Source of the DNA: Arvicola amphibius
Taxonomy: Eukaryota; Chordata; Mammalia; Rodentia; Cricetidae
Reading direction: 5' to 3'
Assembly (NCBI RefSeq): GCF_903992535.2
Contig: NC_052063.2
Coordinates: forward strand, 15,662,583 to 15,726,582
DNA length: 64,000 bases
Shown here: positions 45,780 to 55,724 of the stretch, in pieces
Numbering within the stretch: position 1 is the first letter of the stretch
Layout: each line of letters begins with the position of its first letter
Notes under the pieces: generated by a model
What the model saw: the letters and a program-made list of their open reading frames with translations, nothing else
Told to the model about the DNA's origin: nothing
The model's database searches: none
Program-made: the position numbers and the translations under genes

Positions 45780-45814
<35 letters not shown>
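45780..45814. repeat. (CA)17 microsatellite
   Basis: Uninterrupted CA units, 58 bp upstream of a long (GA) tract. Confidence 0.95.
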
Positions 45815-45818
<4 letters not shown>

Positions 45819-45871
45819 GTGATGCAAAGAGTTTTATTGGGGCAGGAGGAGCAAAAGACCCTCTTAGAGTA

Positions 45872-45909
45872 GAGATGAGAGAGAGAGAAGAGAGAAGAGA
45901 GAGAGAGAG

Positions 45910-45986
<77 letters not shown>
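45872..45986. repeat. (GA)n polypurine tract
   Basis: About 115 bp with only one T interruption after position 45,880, ending in about 36 GA units. Produces the Arg-Glu frame (+) and the 207-residue Ser-Leu frame (-), neither of which is a gene. Confidence 0.95.
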
Positions 45987-45992
<6 letters not shown>

Positions 45993-46188
45993 CAGATATA
46001 CAGATAGACCAGCAGACAGACAGACCAGGAGGCAGAGTCATGTTTTTAAGAGGGACCTTAGAATGAGGGCACATGTTGCATAGGAAAATATGCAACTCGT
46101 AGCTACAGGGGAAATGTGCCACACCTGGAGGTAGTGAGTGATGAGGTAAGCTGCTGGTGCTGCATCCTGAAAGGCAGGCTGTGGAGTA

Positions 46189-46203
46189 CAGTGCCTGATT
46201 TCT
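46189..46203 (+). repeat. Left TSD of 46.2-kb L1
   Basis: CAGTGCCTGATTTCT, repeated exactly at 46,428-46,442. The empty site would read ...GATTTCT/AACAC..., close to the L1 endonuclease preference TTTT/AA on the strand primed here. Confidence 0.93.
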
Positions 46204-46427
46204 TTTTTTTTTTATTAAAAATTTCCACCTCCTCCCCGCCTCCCATTTACCTCCCCCTCCCCCTCCATTCCACCTCTCTCTCCTGTCCGAAGAGCAGATG
46301 AATATCTTGCATATCACCATAGAACCTTCATCTGGTGATGGATGGAGATAGAGACAGAGCCACACACTGGTGCACCGGACTGAGCTCCCAAGGTCCAAAT
46401 GAGGAGCAGAAGGAGGGAGAACATGAG
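46204..46427 (-). mobile_element. Compact twin-primed L1 with 15-bp TSD
   Basis: 224 bp. 46,204-46,294 is T-rich, then the reverse complement of the L1 3' end and polypurine tract. 46,295-46,427 is sense 3'UTR from further upstream ('gatgaatatcttgcatatcacc' to 'gagaacatgag'). About 250 bp of L1 between the two pieces is missing. The flanking 15-bp duplication is exact and the junctions are sharp, so this is a recent insertion. Same 3'UTR type as the 2.5- and 9.8-kb copies. Confidence 0.93.
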
Positions 46428-46442
46428 CAGTGCCTGATTTCT
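46428..46442 (+). repeat. Right TSD of 46.2-kb L1
   Basis: Exact second copy of the 15-bp target duplication. Confidence 0.93.
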
Positions 46443-46589
46443 AACACTAACATTGCTCCCTTTTGTATTATAAAAGGTGAGGAAGGCAGCTATGCTCACC
46501 ACTATACCACCAACGCCCGCAGGTGAGGAATAGGAAGTGGGGATGGTGAGGCAAGAATGGGGGTACTGTGCTAAAGGTCAAATGGACAC

Positions 46590-46609
46590 TGTGGAGCCCA
46601 TTTGACCTG
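46590..46609 (+). repeat. 20-bp exact direct repeat, copy 1
   Basis: tgtggagcccatttgacctg, identical to 47,056-47,075. The first copy also ends an 11-bp-stem inverted repeat (AGGTCAAATGG at 46,575-46,585 with CCATTTGACCT at 46,598-46,608). Confidence 0.95.
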
Positions 46610-47055
46610 CTTTGTGCTGTGTGAGGATGCTGACATCTTTGGGGACCCAAGAAAGCTGGGATGCTGGCCAAGTCCTGGAAAGAGCTGGCTGTTTCACCCA
46701 CTGTCGACGGTTTGTGGCACCATTTGTGTCTAGAAAAGCCAGGCCTAGTTGAAGCAGTTTGTGAGGCTGGACCACCTGCGGCAAGCTGCTTTGAAGCTGT
46801 CTGGGATGCAGATATTGAGAGAATCCTTGGGCCTGACAAGATGTTGGAACAGACGTATGATAAAAGCAGAAGATAAAGTTAAGGAGTTCAGGGAAAACTC
46901 TCCTTAGATACACAATAAAAATTTTAGGCCCATGGTCATGGTAGTTGGGGGATGGAAGTCCCCAAAATCAGGGAAAGAGGGCAGGGACCTCACCCCCTAG
47001 AAATAAGTGGAATAATCAGGTGGGTAAATATGCTGTTGATTGACAGGAGTAATTA
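46610..47055. other. 446-bp segment between exact 20-bp repeats
   Basis: Contains a 71-codon frame (46,661-46,876, +) with no recognised domain and an AATAAAA signal at about 46,913. No poly(A) tail lies next to the right-hand repeat. It could be an insertion with a long target duplication, an LTR-like fragment or a local duplication product. I do not recognise the sequence. Confidence 0.5.
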
Positions 47056-47075
47056 TGTGGAGCCCATTTGACCTG
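47056..47075 (+). repeat. 20-bp exact direct repeat, copy 2
   Basis: Identical to 46,590-46,609. Only the 20 bp match; the sequence beyond differs. Confidence 0.95.
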
Positions 47076-48944
47076 TGAGAGGTGGATTCACATGGATTCA
47101 CTGAATCTTTCAAAATTTTTAAGTTTGCAAAAAGCTGTAAGTTGTAGACACATTTGCATTTGCTATTGTTTATGATTTGTACTGAAATCCACGTGGTAGA
47201 AAAGGTGGTAACTCACACCTTTGAGTCACAGTAGATGCTTGGGAAATTATTTTGCTTTAAAAGCATGGTCACTCTTTATGTTGGACTCGGAGTGGACAGA
47301 AACCTTCAGTGGAGCAGAAGGGCGAAAGCATGCTTAATCTTGATTTTCAGTATAACTACAGACATGAAGGAGGGGCTTCTTCTCCCCTCTAGCCAAATGG
47401 CTGGATGTGTATTGAGGAGACAGACATTTATAGCATACTGAGAAGTCCCTTTAAGTCTGTCCTCAGAAGATAATGAAAGGAAATTAAAAATCTTGTGCTT
47501 GGGACTATGATAATAGCAGTAGTGCTTTACTAGAGCTAGGTTAATAGCTTCTCAGAACTCCACTGATTAATATTATAGCTCTGATATAGCAATATAACAA
47601 TAGCATTGTGAGGGAAAGAGATCAGAAACATTTTTCATTATCTATATACATTTTAAATCTCTTCTTGTCACAACTGTTTTGCATCCTCCAACATTTATGG
47701 CTTAAAACACCTTCTTAGACCCTAGAACATTTTCGTAGATCCTCCCAACTTAAGATTTCATATCCTCAGCCCCTACACAAACTTTACATCTTTTTTCTTT
47801 CCAGTTTTTCACCAACAGACACACGTGGTTGATAATAGGAGCAACCATTGTAAAGTGAGTCCCTTTATGTAAAGGAATTGTAGAAATAAATCATAAAAAT
47901 AACAGTAAAAATTAATAGCAAAAAAAAATCTGTTTTGTGAATTTAGCCCTCTTTTGAGTCTGCTAAGAAGGTAAAATGTGTCTGGACCTAGTAGCAGGTC
48001 TAGGACAGTGAGACCTGTGGCCTGATTTTTACATACGAAGAGAACGGAGAATGTGGTTATGTCTCGGTTGCTGCTGTAAAACTGACAAAGCGATCATTAG
48101 CTACCACAAGCATCAGTGCTATCAGGGACCTGGGAAGGATGAGTTACACCTGTATAAACAGGAAGGAGAGACCAATCAGCTCATGAGTCTTTGAAAAAAT
48201 GCCAGAGAGTAGCTGGCTACCTGGACAGTTACCTCCCTGGTCACTGGAGGTAGAAGTTCCAGGATCGCATCAGACTTTGGCGGTTAAGACTGGAAGATCT
48301 GACAGACTTTCCTATGGAGTAGGAATCTGGAGAGACTGGACTACTTTCTCTAGGCAGCTTGGTGTGATCAACTCCCCAGTGTTTCCTCGTACACGGTTTG
48401 GACAGCATCCTGTCAGCAGTCAAGGAAGTGAAAGGCAGTTTCTCACCCAGTAGTAGCTTTGCCACATTGAAAGCAAGCTCTAGGTGGAGGCTCTTCTGTG
48501 CCCATTATCTTTAGAGGAGATTAGGGGTACTGCCAGGAGCTGGCATGTCTCTCCATCCCTGAAAGCTTCTTGTATTAAATACCTTAAAAGCCATTTCCTG
48601 CAGGTTTCTAAAGCATTTGAGGACCATTATCTATTAATGATGTCTAAACTAAACTTTGCTTGTTTCTAGTTACTTGTTTTAGGCTTAACTTTGAAAGCAG
48701 TAACAGGGGGCTAAATAAGGCTTATTCCTATAATTAATTGCATTAGTACTTAGCATAACACATTATAATCTGATTGCAATAAAGAACTGGATTATTTATA
48801 AGGTGACAGACTATTAACTTGCATTTGTTAATTATCCTTAACAGTTTACAACAATTTAGTAGCTTTTATAAGATGAGGACTTTATGATCCATCCCTGTTA
48901 GGATTCACCTTAAAAATAAGACTTTTAAATTGAAGGTCTTCTAG
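47076..48944. other. No recognised gene; possibly ERV-derived
   Basis: About 1.9 kb. The 48.0-48.9 kb part looks to me like dispersed retroelement interior, but I cannot point to a diagnostic motif. Frames of 74-84 codons around 48,200-48,465 overlap on both strands and are not credible. Confidence 0.3.
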
Positions 48945-49440
48945 CATCAAGTGTTGCAGCCTTTCTTTCCCTACTGTCCTCATCTCCAGTGGGTCACACA
49001 GATCTTCCCCTCCTAAATTCCCTCTCCCCATCTCAGCCCCTTAGCATAGTAAGTGCATTCCTGATTCTGGGAAGACCACTTGCTGTGGCCTCTTCTACTC
49101 TCTACTCCCATTCCAAGGGACTAAGCAGGTCTTGGGCAAACATTCTGCTTTTCACCCTGCTGTGGAGTACCTCAGCTCCTCTTCCACCTTAGCTCATTAC
49201 CATTCCAAAATGTAAGCTACCAATACCTAGAAACACATTATGGCAGCAACCCACCAAGCACACACCTAAGAGGATCCCAGAATTTCCTACTGGGGAAAAG
49301 ACAGTCGTCACATTCTCCTAAGAATCAGAGAGCACAAGGAACAAAACAGCTATCCAACGTAATAAGACCAGATATCAGCATGTAGAAATGCAGTTTTCCC
49401 AAACTAGCTTAAAAACAAAGTCAATAATAACCAGGACAAT

Positions 49441-50312
49441 ATGTCTCCACTGGAGCTTAGCAGTCTCATCAGAGCAGGCCCTGAGTATTTCAGCATAGCT
49501 GAAGCATGAGAAAAGGACCTTAAAATCATCTCTCTGAATAAGATAGAGGTCTGTAAAGTGGAAATCACAAACAGTGGAAGGAAATGAATAAAACTGTTCA
49601 AGACCTGAAAGTGGAAATAGAATCAGTAAAGAAAACTCCAACTCAGGTAATTCGGGAAATGAAAAATTTAGGAACTTTAACAGGAACCTCAGAGGTAAAC
49701 CTCACCAGCAGAATACAAAAGATGGAAGAAAGAATCTTAGGCATTGAAGACTTAACAAAAGGAATGGACACCTCAATCAAATAAAATGCTAAATGAAAAA
49801 AAAAAATCTCTTGGCACAAAGCATTCAGTAAATCTGGGACACCATGAAAAGGCCAAACCTAAACATAATAGGAACAGAGGAACATGAAGAAACCCAGGTC
49901 AAAGGTTTAGAAAATACTTGCAATAAAACCATGGAAGAAAAGTCCCCTAATCCACAGAGAGATATGCCTGTCATGGTACAAAAAAACATAAAGAACACCA
50001 AAATAGACTGAACCAAAAAAAGTTCCTGTGGCAGGCAATATTCCAAAGACTAAACATACAGAATAAAGAAAGAATATTCAAAGCCTAAAGTGAAAAATAG
50101 CAAGGCACATATAAGGGCAAACCTATTAGAATTATAGCCAACTTCTCAATGGAGACTTTAAAAGCAAAAATTACCTTAAAAAATCTTCTACAGACTTGAA
50201 GAGACCACAGAATTAAGGAGTATCTACAAATTTAGCTCTACAGAAGGCATGAAAAGAAAACCTCCAATCTAAAGAAGTTAACCGCACCCAAGATAACACA
50301 TGGACTAAATAA
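49441..50312 (+). pseudogene. L1 ORF1 pseudogene
   Basis: ORF1 encodes an RNA-binding trimeric chaperone in active L1s. The ATG at 49,441 opens MSPLELSSLIRAGPEYFSIAEA, then codon 23 is TGA (49,507-49,509). A frameshift follows, and an open block at 49,584-49,784 keeps the coiled-coil-like segment with 'RIQKMEERILGIEDLTKG'. Later parts recall the RRM/CTD region ('gggacaccatgaaaaggcc', 'cttctcaatggagactttaaaagc') without an open frame. The start is chosen by homology to rodent ORF1. Confidence 0.85.
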
Positions 50313-50338
50313 TCCTAGACAACCAAATTAGAAGGGAA

Positions 50339-50339
<1 letters not shown>

Positions 50340-50369
<30 letters not shown>

Positions 50370-50374
50370 CACAC
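50340..50374. repeat. (CA)n in L1 inter-ORF spacer
   Basis: CA repeat with one CG interruption at the junction between ORF1 and ORF2 remnants, where rodent L1s of this type carry a CA-rich spacer. Confidence 0.9.
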
Positions 50375-50608
50375 AGATGTATTTATTTATATTTATAAAT
50401 AAAAAGAATCGACAAACTTCACTCATTGTTCTCTCTCAACATCAATGGTTCAATTTCTCAATGAAAAGACACAGACTAACAGAATGGATGTGAAAAAAGG
50501 ATTCATCTTTTTTGCTGCATCCAAACATACCATAACATCAAAAATAGACATTACCTCAAGGTAAAATGATTGAAAAGATATTCAAAGCAAAGGTACCTAA
50601 GAAGCAAG

Positions 50609-50624
50609 CTGGTATATTCATTTT
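50609..50624 (+). repeat. Left TSD of nested L1
   Basis: CTGGTATATTCATTTT, repeated exactly at 51,026-51,041. Both copies derive from the host L1 ORF2, which reads continuously when one copy and the insert are removed. Confidence 0.9.
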
Positions 50625-51025
50625 TTTTATTTTTTCTTTTTTTTTCCCATATCCACCCTTCCTATATCCCAACCATCCTATTCCCCCAAGCTCTTCCCAT
50701 CCTCCACTTCACACTTTTCTCGCCCCCACCCCCCCCCCCCCCCATCCCACCCCACCCCTATGTTCCCATTTTTTGTCCGGCAATCTTGTCTACTTCCAGT
50801 ATCCAGGAGGATAACTATATGTTTTTCTTTGGGTTCACCTTCTTATATAGCTTCTCTAGGATTTTTACGAATTATAGGCTCGATGTCCTTTATTTATGGC
50901 TAGAACCCAATTATGAGTGAGTACATCCCATGTTCATCTTTTTGGGCCTGGGTTACCTCACTCAGGATGGTGGAAGAACAAGAAACTCAGGATAGCCAAA
51001 ACAATCTTATACAATAAAGGAACTT
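50625..51025 (-). mobile_element. Nested twin-primed L1, 16-bp TSD
   Basis: 50,625 to about 50,970 is antisense: an A-rich tail as T-rich DNA, a C-rich (polypurine on the other strand) tract, the first half of the 3'UTR and the ORF2 end ('cctgggttacctcactcaggatgg'). About 50,971-51,025 is sense and comes from further upstream in ORF2 ('ggatagccaaaacaatcttatacaataaagg'). The tail begins right after 'ggatatggga' (minus strand), whereas the 2-kb copy continues for several hundred bp, so this RNA ended early in the 3'UTR. Confidence 0.9.
50723..50757. repeat. C15-containing C-rich tract (G4 motif on minus)
   Basis: An uninterrupted run of 15 C (50,729-50,743) within CCCCCACC...CCCATCCCACCCCACCCC. 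On the minus strand this gives multiple G-runs of at least three, a G-quadruplex-type motif that is part of the L1 3'UTR polypurine tract. Confidence 0.85.
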
Positions 51026-51041
51026 CTGGTATATTCATTTT
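51026..51041 (+). repeat. Right TSD of nested L1
   Basis: Exact second copy of the 16-bp duplication; the first few bases also fit the inserted ORF2 fragment, so the junction has microhomology. Confidence 0.88.
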
Positions 51042-53749
51042 AATATCTGACAAATTATACCTCAATCAGAAGAGAAAGGGAAGGATACTAACAGCTACAT
51101 AACCATCAAAAGGAAAAACATCCACCAAGAGAACATTGCAATTCTCAACATATATGCACCAAATACAATGGCACTTGAGTTCATAAAATAAATACTACTA
51201 TAGCTTAAATCACACATTTGCCTGCTGATAGTGAGACACTTCAATACCCTATTTTTTCAGTAGACAGGTTATCCAGACAAAAACTAAACAGAGAAGTGCT
51301 AGAGTTAACAGATGTAATAAACCAAACGGACCTAATATATTTAAATTCATTTATAGAAGTTTGCCAAAATACTTGCTTTATGATTTCTCCTGAAAAAAAA
51401 AAAGATAGTTCATCTAATCACAAAATAATATACTTACTTCTTTGTCACTCTCAGAGCTTTCTACAAAATTGATCACATACTTTGTTACAAAGCAAGTCTC
51501 AACAGACACAAGAAAATTGAAGTGACTCCCATCTACTTATCAGACCACCCCAGATTAAAGTTGAATATAAAAAAAACAACACATACAACAAACAACTTAC
51601 AGATTCATGGAAATTTAACAACTCTCTAATGAAAGAATAATGGGTCAAGAAAGAAATTAAGAAATTGAAGACTTCCTAGAACTGACTGATAAGGAATACA
51701 CAACATGCCCAATATTACAGGACACAATGAAAGATATTTTAAGAGGCAAGTGCATAGCACTAAGAGCCCACATTAAAAACAAAACAAAACTGGAGAGACC
51801 TCACACTAGTAACTTAACAGTACATATAAAAGCTCTAGTATAAAATCATGAAACTACATCTAAAAGGAGTAGATAAAATATAATCAAATTGAGGACTGAA
51901 ATCAATAAAATAAAAACAAACAAGCAAAAAATAATACAAATAATCTACAAAATAAAGAGTTGGTTCTTTAAGAAAATCAAGAAGATTAGCAAAAACTTAT
52001 CCAAATCAACTAAAACCTGGAATAAAAGTATTCAGATAACAAAATTAGAAAGGAAAAGGAAGACATAACAACAGATACTGAGGAAATCCATAGAATCATA
52101 GGGACATACTTTAAAAACCTATATTTCATCAAATTGGAAAATCTAAAGAAATGGAAAATTCTAAATACATATAACAGTCCAAAGTTAAATCAAGATCAGA
52201 TGAGCAATCTGAACAGATCTATAAGCCATAATGTGATATAAGAAGTAGATAAAAGTCTGCCAAAGATCAGAGCCATTAGGTTTTAGTATATAATTCTTTC
52301 AAAGAAGAGTTAACAACAATACCCCTCAAATTATTTCACAAAATGGAGAAAGAAAGAGAATTTCCCAATTTGTTGTATGAGGTTTCTCTGATACTCAAAC
52401 CATAAAAAGATCCAACTAAGAAAGAGAATTATAGACCACTTTCCCTTATGAACATAGATGCAAAAATTCTCAATAACTACAGACTGAATCCCAAGAATAC
52501 ATCAAAGGGAACATCTATGATGATCAAAATGTAATCCTCCTTATAAAAAATACAAAAAGAACAAACTAACAAAAATGGAACAAACACCTCAACATAGAGA
52601 AAGATACACTGAGCCTGATATAAGAGAAAGTGGGGAATAACTTTGAACTCCTTAACACAGGGAAAGACTTTCTCAGTTGAACACCGTCAGCACAGGCACT
52701 AAGATCAGTAACCGATTCGTGGGACCTTATGAAACAGAAGAGCCACTGTAGGGCAAAGGGCACTGCTATGCAGACTGCAGCTGGATGATGGGAAAAACAT
52801 TTTTTATCAACTACATATTTTGCAGGAGACTGATATCCAAAACGTATAAAAAACTCAAAATCTAGATATCAAGGAAACGATCCCATTAAAAATGGGGTGC
52901 AGATCTAAAGGGAGAATTTTTAAAAGGAAACTTAAATTGCTGAGAAACACTTAAAGAAATGTTTAGCATCCTTAACCATCGGGGAAATGCAAATCAAAAC
53001 TACTTTGAAATTTTCTTAGGCCCCTGCCAGAATGGCTAAGAGAGACCAATGGAATAAGTGACTGCTCATACTTGTAAGGACTTGCATTAAAGGGAGCACT
53101 CACCCATTGCTGGTGAGAGGACAAGCATGAAGAGCCTCTACGAAAATCAGTGAGGTGGGTCCTCAAGAAGTTGGGAATCAATCTATCTCAAGATCTAGCT
53201 CTTCCACTCTTGAGCGTATAACTAAAGGATGTTCTATCCTACCAGAAAGAGGCGTGCTCAACCATGTTCATTGCTGCTCTATTTATAATAAACCGAAGTT
53301 GCAAAGAAATTAGATGTCTCAACAGAAGAATGTATTAAAATGTGGTGTATTTAAGCAATGGAGCATTACTAGCATTACTCAGTTGTTTAAAAATGAAATT
53401 ATGAAATTGACATAGCCAGACTTATGCAGAAATTGAGCGACCTTGTAATACTCAGCCCTAAATGGAGTATCTCCATCATATCTCTCCCCTCAGGGATCAG
53501 GGAACTCCCTGAAGATGAGGCAGAAAAGAGCACATGAGTCACAGGGTGTGAAGATCACCGAGAAAATCAGGGCTTCTGAATCAATATGGTCTTTGCTCAT
53601 ATGAAGAAACAGATTGAAGAAACAGTCATAGGGCCCACATGGGTCTCTCCAGGGTCCGTTGGTATATATTATGGCTTCCAGTTTATTGGTTTTTTTATGG
53701 GATTCCCGAGTATGTGAATGAGAGAGACTCTTTCTTTCTTCTCTCTTTG

Positions 53750-53891
53750 TTTCTGGTTTTTGAGACAGGATTTCTGTGTATCCCTGGCTGTCCTGTAAAT
53801 CCCTCTGTAGACCAGGCTTGCTTGTAATTCAGAAATTTACCTACCTCTATCTCCTGAGTTCTGGGATTAAAGACATGTGCCACACTTTGCT
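53750..53891 (-). mobile_element. B1 SINE in L1 3'UTR, antisense
   Basis: 'ttctggtttttgagacaggatttctgtgtatccctggctgtcctg', 'ctgtagaccaggcttgcttgtaattcagaaatttacctacctctatctcctgag', 'ctgggattaaagacatgtgccacac'. Diverged, so an older copy. It interrupts the Lx-type 3'UTR. No clear TSD. Confidence 0.88.
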
Positions 53892-54140
53892 TACTTCTCT
53901 TTCTAACACCTTCTCTTGGGCTCTTTCCCTGTGGTGCTTGCTTGTTTTGTGTAATTCCAATATCTTATATTTTCAGTCTTATATTTTATATTGTTATTAT
54001 CTCTTAGAAGCTTGTTTTGTAATGAGAGAGAGAAAGGGAGTGGATCCAGATGGAGGGAAGGTGGGGAGGAACTAGGAGAAGCAGTAGGATTGGAAATGGT
54101 AATCAAAAAAAAATCATCTTCTCTTAATAAAATATTTAAA

Positions 54141-54956
54141 AACATTTTCTTTTTGGCATGATTCAGCATTTTCTGAGTGAGCCATAGTTAGCTTCAAGGC
54201 ATGCTCCACACATTGCCTTCATCAGTTTTCCAAGGCAAGGGAACTGCTCTATTTAATAAACATCTCTTCTCATATTTGAGGTAAAATAAAATGTAGGAAA
54301 GTAATAGGCAAATATTATTTTAAAAATTATAATTTAGTGTGGCCATGTTTCTGTATAAAGTGAACAATGGCAGAATTGAGATTCAATAGCTGGCAATTGA
54401 TAATGACCCAAAGAGAGTGATAGAAATTTTGAATGATAATGTTATCCACTTCAGCTAATGACCATTTTCTGGCTTTATTTCCTATTGAATTTCTTTTGTA
54501 CTAATATTTCAAGAATGGGTGAGTCACCTTGTCCTTTTTTCCATCTCTTTTTTTCCCCAAACGCAATTGAAACAACCTGTTCATTGACCGACCTGAAACA
54601 GTCTCTTCTAGCAGACTCTTCCTTATCTTTTTCTTCCCAAGAGTCAGACTCTTGTCTCTCTTTCTCTGTCTATGTCTCTCTCTCTCTCTTCTCCTGAAGG
54701 GTTAATTATATGGCATTTGTTTATTCATTTTAAATAAACATCAACTGCATTATAATTTACTATGTCATTTTCAAACAAACTGTGTATCTGTGGTTTTCCT
54801 TTTACCAGGATCCCCAACTCCGCTGCTATCTCTGTTCTTTCTTTGTAGGCTCCACCCACCCAGAAACATTCCTGTTCCATGTCTCATGTGTCCTTTTGCC
54901 CACCTCCATTGCTTCCTTTATCACCTAACATTACATGTTCTTTGTCTACTTTCTAG

Positions 54957-54960
<4 letters not shown>
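54141..54960. other. No recognised gene; pyrimidine-rich patches
   Basis: About 0.8 kb with a CT-rich patch near 54,636-54,693. Nothing else recognised. Confidence 0.35.
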
Positions 54961-55035
<75 letters not shown>

Positions 55036-55038
55036 TGT
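54961..55038. repeat. (CT)29(GT)10 microsatellite
   Basis: Uninterrupted CT units pass directly into GT units. Source of the Ser-Leu-rich frame on the plus strand. Confidence 0.96.
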
Positions 55039-55724
55039 AGATTAAAGGCAATGATATTTTGGAGAAATTGTAGTTTTATTTATCATACCTGAATTGGACT
55101 CAGTATAATAATCATAGTGGTTTCTACAATGCTTTTTGAAAACGTAAAATTGATATGCCCATCAGCATCTATATTTCTGTTTTTCACACTGGCCTTCCTC
55201 ACCAAAGCAGCACTTGATAGATGTAAAAATAATCAGCACGGTAGATCTCTTTATATGTGAAGATTCCCTATTGACTCTGTTTGTTGTTGGTTCTAGAAGC
55301 TTATTTATGTGATGAAAACTCCAGTCATGAATGCATTGATAATTGCACTTATGGTTAAAATTTTCATGTATGTATCATCCTAGAAGGAAGGACTAAGAAA
55401 ACATGTACAGAGCTGCTGTGAAAAAAAAAATCTATCTTTGGTGAACAAGCTATACTTCTATTCAGTCATACAACAGAAAGCAAGGGCAGTTCTCCCGTGA
55501 AGGTGGTGCTGCCTTAGTTCCCATAGGAACAATTCTTACATACATTACTTGCTTTGTATTCTGCAGAAGGACCCTTTCAGGCAATCATATTACATAACCC
55601 TCTCATCATCTGAACATGCATCAGACATTAAGAAAAGGGATAAAGGCATAAATATAGTATTAAAAATTTCAACAAGAAAAGCATAAGACCTTTGACACAA
55701 ACTCACTTTTGAATACTATTTGTG
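55039..55724. other. No recognised feature
   Basis: No repeat or coding pattern identified. Confidence 0.35.

Larger units (their letters stand above)
50395..53400 (+). pseudogene. L1 ORF2 pseudogene with RT deletion
   Basis: ORF2 encodes endonuclease and reverse transcriptase. Visible: the EN start ('ctctcaacatcaatgg', 'aaaagacacagactaacag'), EN body on both sides of the nested L1 ('KKQAGIFI' before, 'ILISDKLY' after), the EN-to-RT linker ('gagttggttctttaagaaaatcaagaag'), and the RT beginning ('ttatgaacatagatgcaaaaattctcaat'). Near 52,590-52,610 the sequence jumps to the C-terminal region ('aaagactttctcagttgaacacc', 'caaatcaaaactactttgaaatttt'). The FADD catalytic region and thumb are therefore absent. 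Many stops are present. Confidence 0.85.
48945..54140 (+). mobile_element. Dead near-full-length L1 (Lx/F-type)
   Basis: Layout in order: 5'UTR (about 48,945-49,440), ORF1 remnant (49,441 to about 50,312), a CA-rich inter-ORF spacer, ORF2 remnant (about 50,395-53,400), then Lx-type 3'UTR to an A/T-rich end near 54,140. It is split by a twin-primed L1 (50,625-51,025) and a B1 (53,750-53,891). ORF2 has lost a large internal block. The left border is inferred from resemblance to rodent L1 5'UTRs and has no TSD support. Stops and frameshifts throughout make it inactive. Confidence 0.82.

Noticed and set aside
45775..46398. 207-residue frame on the minus strand
   Set aside because: It is Ser-Leu repeat from the (GA)n tract joined to L1 3'UTR and (CA)n translation; there is no biological protein signature.
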